Assembly: GCF_030272615.1 (NCBI RefSeq)
Contig: NC_081413.1
Location: 564,944,510-565,008,509, forward strand
Direction of reading: 5' to 3'
DNA: 64,000 bases
From: Cryptomeria japonica
Lineage: Eukaryota > Streptophyta > Pinopsida > Cupressales > Cupressaceae
The first letter of the stretch is position 1. Each line of letters starts with the position of its first letter. Below, piece by piece: positions 44,451-55,162 of the stretch. The notes beneath the pieces are model-generated. The model was not told the DNA's origin. It saw only the letters and a program-made list of their open reading frames with translations, and did not search any database. A program made the translations under genes and the position numbers.

Positions 44451-45384
44451 CTTATTATAAAAATAGGACAATCTTGAAGCACATATATCATTCATTTTTT
44501 TTAATTGAGAGTAATCAAAATTTTAGCCTAATGTTCTAGAGCTTATCTCTTCATAAGGTGAGTCCTCCTTATAGCCTCTCAAGCAATGTGCAATGGACCA
44601 TCATCCAAACTGCAAACAAATCAAGAAATGAATCCATGATTTGGGCTACCTAAATTTGTATTTGAGACAAATTGTATTAACCTTAAGGGTCCTTGGACAA
44701 CATATTCCAATCTAGTATTGTCAAACCTAGTATTTAAGATCTTTATGTAACATGTCCACTAAAAAGGAAGAAATTATATGGCCTTTGGTAAAGGACATTC
44801 CATCTTCTTCACTTATATGAATGAGTGGCTAATTCAATTTGATATAAAGATAATTTTTGAGTGGCTAACTCAAGTCAACTTTTTGAGGTAAAGATCCTTT
44901 CTCCCCTTGAATTGGGAGTACTTATCCTATTCTAATTTAAATACACCCAATGATGGAGAACTACCCATATGAATATGATTCAATAATTATTTTCTTCTTC
45001 CTTGTCCCATATAGATTATAGATAAGAATTCACAACTCAAGTATAAAAAGGTTAGGAAAGGAGATCATCTATTGGATAGTCAATAATTAAGGTGGATATA
45101 TGAGATCAAATTGAACTAAAAAAGGCTACTTTAAATATAAAAAATATTTATGTCAAAAGTATTCCCTATATGAAGTAGACAACCTAATTTTTAAAATCAA
45201 TGGTTCAACAATTGAGGAGAAGGATGCAAGACAATAAAATAAATCTCAACCTTACAAGATTCATATTATTTAAAAAAAAAAAATCTAACAATTAAAAAAT
45301 TATATATTTTAATATTATTAATTACAAAAGAATGTGGCAAAAAGAAAAAATATATATTTTATTATTATCTTATTCTCATTAGAA
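44451..45384. other. AT-rich spacer
   Basis: No gene, RNA or repeat family is recognised. It ends at the LINE target site. Confidence 0.5.
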
Positions 45385-45622
45385 TATCTTTTCGTATTAT
45401 TACTTTTTTTTTTTATAGTAAGTGCTATCTTTAATGGGGATAGCTCCCTCTATTTCTTAACAAAAGTTACAATATATGATCATTACAAAAAATTACCTGT
45501 CTCCCTGGCAATCAAATCATCCCCAACCCCCACATACTACCCCAAAAAATTACAAAGAGTAAACTACTTCTAAGACCAAAAAAACCTTATAGAACTATAT
45601 CCCACTCCTAGTCTAAAAAATC

Positions 45623-46240
45623 TTAGCTCTTCATAATTTGGAGTATGACCATTGCGTAATCTGCCAGATCATTTAGCTTTTTTGTGGATGCCTCAGACAT
45701 CCACCATTCCTCAGATTCCACATAACTTCTGAAGATTGCTAGATCTTCATTGATGATCTCGACCTTGAACTATTGCCATACTTCCTCAGCGAATACTCTT
45801 GCTCTCTCCTTTTCTGCTTATTTATCCCTTCCATCATCCTTATCGCTTCCTTCCTCCTCCTCACTTTCTTCCTCCTCCACGCTCTCTTCCTCTATGTCTA
45901 AGAAATAGTTCTCGGGGCTAAAGTATACCTTGAGCACACTATTCTTGTTGCCTTCCACCAAATCATATATAGCTTCCACAACCATGTTTCCATTTTCTTT
46001 TTTAACAAAGCCCTCTAACAGTTCTGCACATTTGTCCCTTGACTCTAAAATATCTACCATGGGCGCAAGGACCGCCTCATATATTGCACCATCGCACCAA
46101 TGACGATCCAGGCTTAGAGAGCATTCTACCATTCCCCTAATGGCATTGTATCCAAACTCCATGGTCTCAAATAGATCCCTGACTTGGAATTCCAGAGGGA
46201 CCTCACAGTTAGCGCAGTTCAATCCCAAGAAGTGCACCAT
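45623..46240 (-). pseudogene. Extra reading frame in the LINE 3' region, acidic protein
   Basis: An open frame (46,240-45,818) encodes 140 residues. It starts MVHFLGLNCANCEVPLEFQV and ends in an acidic tract IEEESVEEEESEEEEGSDKD. The same frame continues past a TAA and a TAG as ERARVFAEEVWQ, then FKVEIINEDLAIFRSYVESE and STKKLNDLADYAMVILQI, to a TAA at 45,623. Upstream, the frame can be followed through stops to about 46,437 (YFSSGMEYAFSVGTLQK). The likely original length is about 270 residues. No known domain is seen: no RT, no zinc knuckle and no membrane segment. It lies inside the LINE insertion (before the poly-A), so it moved with the element. It could be an ORF3 or a transduced piece of a host gene. 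Confidence 0.6.
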
Positions 46241-46523
46241 TTTCTTTTTCTTCTCTTACAACTCTATCATGTCATCAAGGCCCGCTTATCTCTTGTAGGC
46301 TTATTGAATCTCTTGAGGCTTCCTAAACCGCCCCAATCTCTTCAAACTTCCAAGCCCAAGGTGGTCAATTCACTTCTGCAGAGTGCCGACACTGAATGCA
46401 TACTCCATCCCAGAGCTGAAATATTCTCCACTTTTCTGATATAGAAAAGACTACCCTTACTAAAATATAATCAACTATCCCATCTGTTTAGTCTTTCCAT
46501 CCCCTTTACTGCTAGATCAGGGG

Positions 46524-49500
46524 TCACCCAATGCCTTCATGGGTTTCCTCATTCTTCTCTTTGCGTACCAATTCTTCAATGTCTCCCGTCAGTCCATCCT
46601 TGCTAATGACATTTTTATCCCTATCTAAAGAAACACCCATAATAGCTAGTAAATTTGCCAACTTATTTCCCTCCCTATACAAATGGATGATTTCGAAGTC
46701 TCCTATTTTTTCCAGAAGTGCACAAATTCGAGTTAGCCACCTATTTAATTTCCAGCTTTGAAATTTTTTCTTGATTACCCCATTAACTATGATTTGGGAA
46801 TCCCCTTCCACTATGACTTTGTTTAGTCTTTTCTCTACACACATCTCTAGACCTGCTTCCAAAGCCCTTATTTCTGCTTCGTTATTTGTGGTATCCTCAA
46901 TTCTTCCGAAAAATGCTTGCAGAAAGGATCCATTTTCATCTCTAATAACCGATCCATACCCTCCTTTGCCTGGATTGCCTCTACTAGCTCCATCAAAATT
47001 TAGCTTAGTCCAATTCATCTTTGGGGCTAACCATTTGGCTTTCTTTCTACTTTTAGCTTTATCCACAATCCTTACTTCGATCAATTCCTTGAGAGCCCAC
47101 CTCTTTTCCATCTTCTTATCCCATGCATTATAGAATCTGATAGTTTTCTTCCTAATGTTACCACTCACAACTTCCTCAATACCAGCTTTGATAGATTTGT
47201 AAGTTTCTTCTCTAGAGTGGAATTCCTCTCTGAATATTCTCCTATTTCTTTCCCTCCATATATGCCATACAATCAAAGAAGGCCCTACTAACCTCAAATA
47301 TCCCCACTTAGATTTGCATATTATGGGCCAAGCAGACAAAAAATCTAAAAGTTTTTCATTTCTTACAGTAAGATATTCAATCATATCAAAGAACCATTCC
47401 CAACAGCTACTTGCAAAAGAGCATGTAAAAAGAAAATGATTGGTAGTTTCTTCATCCTTTTTACACATAATACACCTACTAGGTCCTGCTATACCAATAG
47501 ATTTTAATCTGTTTCCTGTCAGAACTCTGTCCTGTAAGGCTATCCAAAGAAACGCTCCTGCTTTTGGAAGAATTCTGTTATGCCAACATAATTTGTACGA
47601 CCACTCCGGATTCCTGATTCTCTTCCTCCAGATTTCATACCCCCATTTGACTTTATATTCTCCTAATTTGGCAGCACACCAAAATATTTTGTCATCTTTA
47701 TCTAACACAAATATGTGCCTTTGGGATAAAAGCTACCTCTAACTTTGCACATAGGTCCCTATTGCCTATGCTACATTTCTTCCACTCCACTCTCTCCCCT
47801 AGTGAACCTCTAAGGGAAAAGTAATCCTTCACTCTGCTGCCTATGCTAGCTTCCACCAGATTGACCCATTCATGATCTTCAAATATTTCCTTTAGTGGTT
47901 TCTCTCCTCCCCAAGAATCTGACCAAAATTTGGCCTTCGTACCATTACCTATATTCCAAGACAGATGATCTGTGAGTAAAATTCTGCTATCCCAAATGAA
48001 ATTCCAGACTGGAGATCCTTTCTCTGAATTTTCCATTGTGAAGATCCTTTCTTCCTCCAGAGAATCCAAATATTAATTCCTAAACACTCTGCACCATAAT
48101 CTATTTGGGCTCTTAAAAAGCTTCCAGACTAGCTTGGCTCCTAAAGCTTTATTTTGCAGTTCCATTTTTCTGAGTCCTGCTCCTCCTTCCTCCTTGATGA
48201 GGCAGGTCATATCCCAATTGATCAACAGGACTCTCCTTACCTCTTTGGATCCTTCCAATAAGAATTTCTTAAGCAAACCATCCACACTACTATATGCTTG
48301 CCTAGACATCTTGAAACAAGACATACTATAAATTGGGATTGCTAACAAAACAGACTTGATCATCTGTATCCTTCCAGCCTATGATAGCCATTTATTTTTC
48401 CACAGATCCACCCTTCCTTTGCATTTATTAACCACTTCTTCCTAGAGCTATTTTTGATACGAACCTGTTCCAATTGAAATTCCTAAATGTTTTAGAGGAA
48501 ATTCCCCTTTTGGAAAACCCAAGATTTGCAAAATAGAATTCTGATTCTGTCTGTTGGTGTTTAGAAAGAAAATCTAAGATTTTTCTTTATTCATGTGCTG
48601 GCCCGACACCTTTGCGTATTCCTCCAAAGTCTCATTTATTGCCTCTGCTTCTCTAACCATCGCAACACCAAACAAGAGGGTGTCATCCACGAACTGGGAA
48701 TGTGTCATATTTACCAACTCTGGATGGAATGTAATTCTTTTCCAAACACCCTCCCTATGCTTATTCTTTATGCTATCCCCGAGGACCTCAGCCATCAAAA
48801 TGAAAAGGGAAGGTGACAAGGGATCTCCCTGTCTCAACCCGTTAGTTGCAGCAAAGAAACCACATACTGCTCCATTAACTACAATAGAGAAGAAAATAGA
48901 AGAAATGCAGAATTTAATGGAATCGATCCACTTACTGTCGAATCCAAACCTACTTAAAACATGCTCTAGAAAAAACCAAAGTACTCTATCATATGCTTTG
49001 GAGACATCCAACTTGATTGCCATCCCTTTGATCCTATCCTTGGCCATCGAATGAATAACTTCTGAGGTCAGAATAATGCTATCCGCGAGCTCCCTACCAG
49101 GAGTGAATCCATTCTGATTCTCTAAAATGAGTCTGTGCAGAATCTTGTTCAATCACTCTGACATGGCTTTAGATATAATTTTGTAAAGAACATTACATAG
49201 AGAAATAGGTCGATAGTCAGACATGGATGCACATGTGGGTTTTTTTGGAATAAGTACTATCATCGTGTGATTTATGGATTTAACAAGCCTCTTGTTCTTT
49301 CTAAAACCTTCAACAACCTCAAAAATATCTTCTCCCATGAAGTCCCAACATCTCTGAAATACCTTTGTTGTGAAACTGTCAAGACCCGGAGCTTTATGGG
49401 GATGCAATGAAAATATGGCCTTTTTCACCTTTGCAATAGAGAAAGGTGCCAATAGCATCTTGTTATCTTCTTGATTTAGCAATTTCTCGATGGCTCTGTC

Positions 49501-50775
49501 AACCAGCGGTACACTTTCCTTCTTATCAGCATCTCAGGAGCCCAAAACTCTAGTAAAATGATCAACCGCAACTTTCTCTATTTCTTCCCCTGATGTGCAA
49601 TTCTTGCTAGATTCGTCCTGAATGCTGATAATTCAATTTTGAGATAACCTTGCCTTCATAGATGCATGAAAGAATTTGGTGTTGGAATCACCTTCTGCGA
49701 TCCATAGTTCTCTCAACTTATCCCTCCAAAACAATTCTTCTCTCCGCAGAACTTCCATGTACTTGTCCTTCAATCTCTTCTCCAATTCAAATTCCTCATT
49801 TGTCATACCTGCCATCATTATTTTCTCATTTAATTTAGACATTTCCTCTTCTAATCTAAACTTTTCAGAGAATATATTCTCGAAATGCTCCTTCTTCCAT
49901 AATTTGATCTTCTATTTAAGATATCCTAATCTCTTAACAAAACAGAAGCTTGGGGAGCCTCCAAACATTTTACTTTCCACCCACCAAGATTTAAAATTAA
50001 TTATAAAGGTTGGGTCTCTCCACCACATACTTTGAAACTTAAAATAACTCCTCAAGGGAGGCTTACTCCCATCCATAATTAGTCTAATGGGAAAGTGATC
50101 GGATCCCGATTGAGGAATGATGAATTATGATAGGTTAAACTGACCATCTATCCAAAATTTGCCTGCAATAAATCTATCCAACCTTTCAGAGATGTTTGAA
50201 AAATTGTGCCTTTTGTTGGTCCAAGTGAATTTGCCATTTTTAGGGACAATATCCATGACCCGCATTTCATCTATAAACAGTCTAAAATCTTCCATGACTT
50301 GAGTGCTCTTCTTGAGACCTCCTACTTTATCATCTAATTCTAGAAGAGCATTGAAATCCCCTGCCATAATCACCCTATCATATCCCACACTTTCCATCTG
50401 GGCAATGAACTCATTCCACACTTCTTTCTTTTCCTCTGTCTTAGTGGGCCCATAAACATTAAGTAGTGGAAAATCAAATTGATCCTCCAATCTTACTACC
50501 CGACAAGCCATCCAATACTGATAAGAAAAAATGGTTGAGACCTGAAAGGATTCAGGTTTCCAGAGCACTCCTAATCCTCCTGCAGATCCTCTGGATGCTT
50601 AAGCAATGACTTTCCAACTGTAACAAGAATTAATGAAATCATTCATATTTTTATCATTAAGCTTGGTTTCCTGCATCAATACTATATCACAATCTAGATT
50701 CTTTAATGCCCTTTTAACCAAGTGCTTCTTGTCAGAGGCCGATAGACCCCTAACATTCCAAGATAGGATTTTCAT
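46524..50775 (-). pseudogene. LINE ORF2: endonuclease, reverse transcriptase, RNase H
   Basis: The start at 50,775 gives MKILSWNVRGLSASDKKHLV, the usual LINE endonuclease opening. Further endonuclease motifs are VLMQETKL, MAGDFNALLE, WTNKRHNFSNISERLDRF and SGSDHFPI. Reverse transcriptase shows SLHPHKAPGLDSFTTKVF, LIPKKPTCASMSDYRPISLC, IKLDVSKAYDRVLW, GLRQGDPLSPSLFILMAE and the catalytic FVDDTLLFG (about 48,660-48,690). A zf-RVT segment follows (WHNRILPKAGAFLWIALQDR, CIMCKKDEETTNHFLFTC). RNase H ends the protein (KLNFDGASRGNPGKGGYG, NNEAEIRALEAGLEM, VEGDSQIIV). The last 394 codons (47,708-46,524) are still open. Stops include those at about 50,602, 50,125, 49,915, 49,633, 49,530, 49,153, 48,574, 48,363 and 47,698. 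The initiator ATG overlaps the ORF1 stop in ATGA. Confidence 0.93.
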
Positions 50776-51977
50776 CTTTCTCCAAGGGCCAGATCCCCTC
50801 CCTTGGTTTTCTTCATGAAGTCCAGAACACTGACAATGCCTTTCTCAAATGCTGTCTCCTCTCTAACTTGTTTATGGCTCCTTCTTCCCCTACTACCTTT
50901 TTCTCTGCCCAACAAAGTGTTTGCTGATTGACTTATGCATCTAGGGTCCAAATTATCCAGACCATCTTCTATATCCTCTTCTTCTGGACTTAATTCTTCT
51001 TCATATTCTGAATTAGAAGTCAGGGGTAACTGATTATAATCTGTAATGGCCGGATTATGTTCTGCAATAACCAGTTTCGGGTTCCCTGCATCCTCCATTA
51101 GATTCGTCTTAAAAGATTCTTTTTCTATTGGGACCTCCTTCTCTTCCTTTTCCGGTTCTTTCTGAAGGTTAGCCGAAATCGTTAATAGAGGTTTAACGGT
51201 TTTTTCTACCCATCGATGCTTGTTTGTCTGTTTGGGGAAATAATTTCTTCTAGCCTTTCTGACATACATTCTGCATACCTCCTCTAGGTGCATTTTGCTA
51301 CCACATTTCGAACATGGGATAATTTATTTCTCAATCTCTACCTGTTGCATCCATACACCAACCGAAGAAACTAGAGAAATTTGAGAAGGGATCTCCTTGA
51401 CCGCCGCTAACTTCAATCGGGCATACACGTAACTGTCTTTTTTGATAATCTCCTCATCAATTTCCAGTAAAGTTCCCAACGATCGACCAATTTTTTCCAA
51501 GCATTTCTCACCCCAATATTCCTTTGGCAAATTATACATCCTAATCCAAACCAGTCTGTCATATACTGCTAATGGAAGATTAAAATTTGGGAGCCAGGGC
51601 TATAAATACAGAGGATGATCCTTGATAAACCAATTATCCTTACAGAAAAACTTATTTCTCTCCCTCCCATCTTCAAAAACCACTATGAAAAAACTCCTAG
51701 GGATGAATTTCACTATCAGTCTCAGGCCCCAATGTTCAGAAATCCATTCTCTAATGGTGGCTTTGGTCATCCGAGGCCCTACCACTCTGCCAATCAACGC
51801 GTGCTCTGTCCAAAGCCCTCTCTCCTCCTCCGCTTTGCTGGTAAGTTCAATTTCAAAGTCTTCCTTCTCGCTTATCTCCCAACTTGCCTCTCGAGTCTTG
51901 TTGCTCCTTTTGGTATTCTCTCCTCCATTGACATGTAACTGATTTTGCAGAGCGCTTCCTCCTTTCCTCCTCGCCAT
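50772..51977 (-). pseudogene. LINE ORF1 (RNA-binding Gag-like protein)
   Basis: MARRKGGSALQNQLHVNGGE starts at 51,977. The DUF4283-like N-terminal domain of plant LINE ORF1 proteins is seen in LIGRVVGPRMTKATIREWIS, FIVVFEDGRERNKFF, then LVWIRMYNLPKEYWGEKCLE and GRSLGTLLEIDEE. A zinc knuckle CSKCGSKMHLEEVC (about 51,262-51,310) follows, then an acidic Glu-rich tail ending in LDFMKKTKGGDLALGER. Two stops (about 51,600 TAG and 51,324 TAA) interrupt it. ORF1 normally coats the element RNA. The stop codon TGA at 50,774-50,772 overlaps the ORF2 start. Confidence 0.85.
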
Positions 51978-52006
51978 TTTAATCTTTTATCTTTTCATAT
52001 TATTAC

Positions 52007-52363
52007 TTTTATTAAGATATTCTATTTCATTTTTTTTAATTTCAAAAAAGAAAGAAATAATTTTTTTTATTATTTATACTTTTATGAAATTACAAATAAT
52101 AATTAAAAGTTATTTAAATTAATTTAATTTATAATTATTTATCTTTTAAAATTTATAATTATTGTGAAAAATTATATTTTTAATTACAAATCTATCTTTT
52201 TATCATTATCTTCTTTTGATAAGAATACTTCTTAATGTTATTCTATTAGGATATTCTATCTTGTTTTTTAATTTATTCTAATTCTTTTTTTTAAGGATAA
52301 TTTTCATTAATTTAAAATTTTATTTTAATTATGTCTTTTTATGAAATTATAAATAATAGTTAC
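52007..52363. other. AT-rich spacer
   Basis: Very AT-rich with TTTTTTATT and AATTTATAATTATT words. No gene. Confidence 0.6.
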
Positions 52364-52694
52364 TGTTAGAGTTATCATGCATTAGCTAATAATTATTTAT
52401 TCAATTATTAGTGTATTATACTCTACGCTTAAGCTAAACTTAGACATTTAATAATATTGTAGGTATTTAATAATTCTAATTATTAAATACACATTATCCC
52501 TTTAGGGTTTCTTTAGGGTTGCTAATATCCTTTTATAAGGATTGTATTGTACGTTTTCATTGAATTCCCTCTCCGAATGATAATCTTTTTCTTCAGAGCC
52601 ATTATTGTTTTCTACCTCCATGCTTCTCTCGTGACAGGTATTTTGCTTGCAGGCGTGCTTGGGATCTTTGAAGTTGTATTTCTCAACTTCTTTA
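52364..52694 (+). mobile_element. Probable small solo LTR (about 331 bp)
   Basis: It starts TGTTAGAGTTATCATGC and ends CTTCTTTA, where the last two bases TA stand in place of the usual CA. GTTAC flanks it on both sides (52,359-52,363 and 52,695-52,699), consistent with a 5-bp target duplication, and TAGTTAC matches over 7. A TATA-like TTTTATAAGG (about 52,531) followed by CTCTCCGAATGATAATC fits a copia-like or TRIM LTR promoter. No internal domain is present. Confidence 0.5.
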
Positions 52695-53006
52695 GTTACT
52701 ATAAATAATAAGTAAAATATATTAGAATTAATCTAATTTATATTTTTTTGTCTTATTAATTTTTTTTATTGTAGAATAATTATATTTGGTTTTTTATTTT
52801 ATTTATATAATAGAATAAATTTCAAATTAAAACCTAAATCAAAAGTTTAGAGCGAGAGAGAAAGAGAGAGAGAGAAATTAATGTTCTATTACTTGTTTCA
52901 TGTCAATAATTTTAGGATAGTATGTGTCCTTATGGAGTTATTCTTAGGGTAGCATGTTATTTGTTTATTATCTTCATCTTTGTCTCTCTTCCCTATCTAT
53001 ATCTCA

Positions 53007-53010
<4 letters not shown>

Positions 53011-53093
<83 letters not shown>

Positions 53094-53100
53094 CCCCCCC
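53011..53100. repeat. (CT)40 microsatellite with C10 end
   Basis: The tract is uninterrupted CT from 53,011 to 53,090, then ten C. The next 450 bp are degenerate pyrimidine-rich derivatives (CTCTATCTATCT, TCTCTCCCTC). Confidence 0.97.
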
Positions 53101-53541
53101 TTCATCCTTCCCACTATATCTATCTCTCTATCTCCCCCTCATTCTGTCACTCTTTTCCCCCCTCTTTCACTATCATCCCCTCTTTTTATCTCTCTACTTT
53201 TCCTGTATCCTTTCTCTATTTCTCTCCCTGTCATCCCCTCTCTATCTATCTATTTATATTCTCCCTTTAGATATCTATCTCCATATCTCTCCCACTCACA
53301 CACATTTTTTGTTTCTTCCTTCCTATCTCTATCTATATCTCTATCTATCTATCTATCTTACACACCCCTCTCACTTTATTTCTCCTACTCTCTCTTTATT
53401 TATTCTTTCATTTACTCCTATATATCTATATACTTATGCATCTCAATGTACCACTATATCTCTCACTCTCTCTATATATCACTTCTTATTTCTATTATCT
53501 TTGTAGCTATCCCTTTATTATTTTTCTCTTTCATATATGTA

Positions 53542-53543
<2 letters not shown>

Positions 53544-53633
<90 letters not shown>
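53544..53633. repeat. Second (CT)n microsatellite
   Basis: About 44 uninterrupted CT units occur, followed by further pyrimidine-rich sequence to about 53,760. The two tracts make apparent Ser/Leu ORFs on plus and Arg/Glu ORFs on minus. Confidence 0.97.
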
Positions 53634-53635
<2 letters not shown>

Positions 53636-53805
53636 TCATCTTCATCTCCTCTTTCTCTATATCAATCTCCATATCTATCTTCTTATTCATCTCTTTACCT
53701 TGCTCTCTCTTTCTCTTCCTCTTTTCTCTCTCTTCCTCTTTCACTTCCTCTCTATCCCTATCATGCTATTACAAACATAACATGAGCGAATTGGTAAAAA
53801 GTTGA

Positions 53806-55160
53806 TTATCTTCTTGATTCAAAGGTGTTTTTTATAGTTATGATTGGATCAGGTTGTAAGTGGATGTATAGTTTATTTACAACTATCACTTTCCATTGTG
53901 ACCTTTGTTGCACAAACAACACCATTTTGTAAATGGCCTACCAATTGAACTCATGTGCTACATAATTTATGCAAAAAAATAGACCAATTTTTTCCCTAAT
54001 TGACCTTCCACACCTCTTCGACATACCCACTGCACAACAAGATGCAATTGTTATTTATTTTTATTATAGAAAGGAAGTGAAATTGTTGTGTACAAACATC
54101 TTATTTTTACAAATTATTTATAAATATTTTAGAAATAAAAACTATTTAATATATGAATTTTTTTAAATTGTACTAGCTGGCTTTTTTAATTGTAAATGAC
54201 CATTTTGGAATATTTCAAGATGTTCAAAATGGAATTTAAAAACCATTTAACAAATTCCTACTGCTATTTTGTATGGTGTTTTGGGCATTAGATTAGCTAA
54301 TCATTGTAGAGCATTCAATGAATGCATGTTTAATTATTAAAACAATAAAAGCATGTAGTTTGAGTGAGTAGGTGGCACAATATATTGTTAGTTGTTGGTG
54401 ATTCGAACCTCCATCACACTACTTATATTTGGGAAAAAAATATACGATCTCATCTCTACGAATCAAAAGACAATTGAAACAAATAAGATCAATGTATAAA
54501 CGAGAGCCAAAATAATCTCCAATAAAACCAATACACTATGAATCAAACCAATCACAATAGCATATCAAATCTTTCATTAATGAGTGTGTTTTATGAGCCA
54601 CCAAATCCATGTTTAGATTATTCATTAGGGGGAGAGCATGAGTAGTTGAGCATGTATGAATTGATGTGAGGGTTGTTGATACTTTTTACTGCAATAATAG
54701 TACAAATAAAAACTATTATTTGAAACGTAAAATATTAATTTTTTGTGTGTTTATATATTAATAATTGCAATACATTGCATGAATAGTTGTCTTTAAAGTT
54801 TTCAATGCTATGAAATGTACCATTAGTTGTAAAAAGAAACCAATCATGTGATGCCACATCAACTACACAAGTATAGGGGTATCTTTTGCATGCCTATTGG
54901 TGTCACTTTTTTTTTGGTTTTTTTGGACACCTTGGCAAAAAGCATGCTGATGTGGCACCATACTTGATGATGTGACCCTCAAACCTTAGTTATAAGCAGG
55001 GGACTTGCCAAGTAAGCTACTATAAAAAATTGGGAGTGATTTGAAATTTCCATGTAAGATTTTGAGAAGCGTGAAGTTAGGGTGCACAACTACTGGGTCC
55101 TCTCCCCTAGGTGTGGCAGACATACAAACTTTGAAGAGGACTAATAGTTTCTTACTCCTA
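53806..55160. other. AT-rich spacer
   Basis: No coding family or RNA gene is seen. The block is moderately rich in AAAT and TTTG words only. Confidence 0.5.
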
Positions 55161-55162
55161 CA

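Larger units (their letters stand above)
45404..51987 (-). mobile_element. Apparently complete LINE (non-LTR retrotransposon)
   Basis: The target duplication is 19 bp: 45,385-45,403 and 51,988-52,006 match at 18 of 19 positions (TATCTTTTC then G or A, then TATTATTAC). The poly(A) tail is the T-run at 45,404-45,414. ORF1 starts 10 bp from the 5' end, and ORF2 contains endonuclease, reverse transcriptase, a zinc-finger segment and RNase H. Roughly 1 kb of further sequence with its own reading frame lies between ORF2 and the tail. Around ten stops inactivate it. The domain order is that of plant L1-type elements. Confidence 0.93.

Noticed and set aside
46531-49054. Plus-strand open frames of 65-153 codons
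   Set aside because: They are antisense shadows of LINE ORF2, whose domains are clearly on the minus strand.
51615-51942. Plus-strand frames of about 106 codons in two phases
   Set aside because: They are the antisense of LINE ORF1. Two overlapping phases with no family motif.
52922-53805. Long Ser/Leu-rich open frames on the plus strand and an Arg/Glu-rich frame on the minus strand
   Set aside because: They are translations of (CT)n tracts and pyrimidine-rich derivatives, open in several frames at once, with no non-repetitive coding content.
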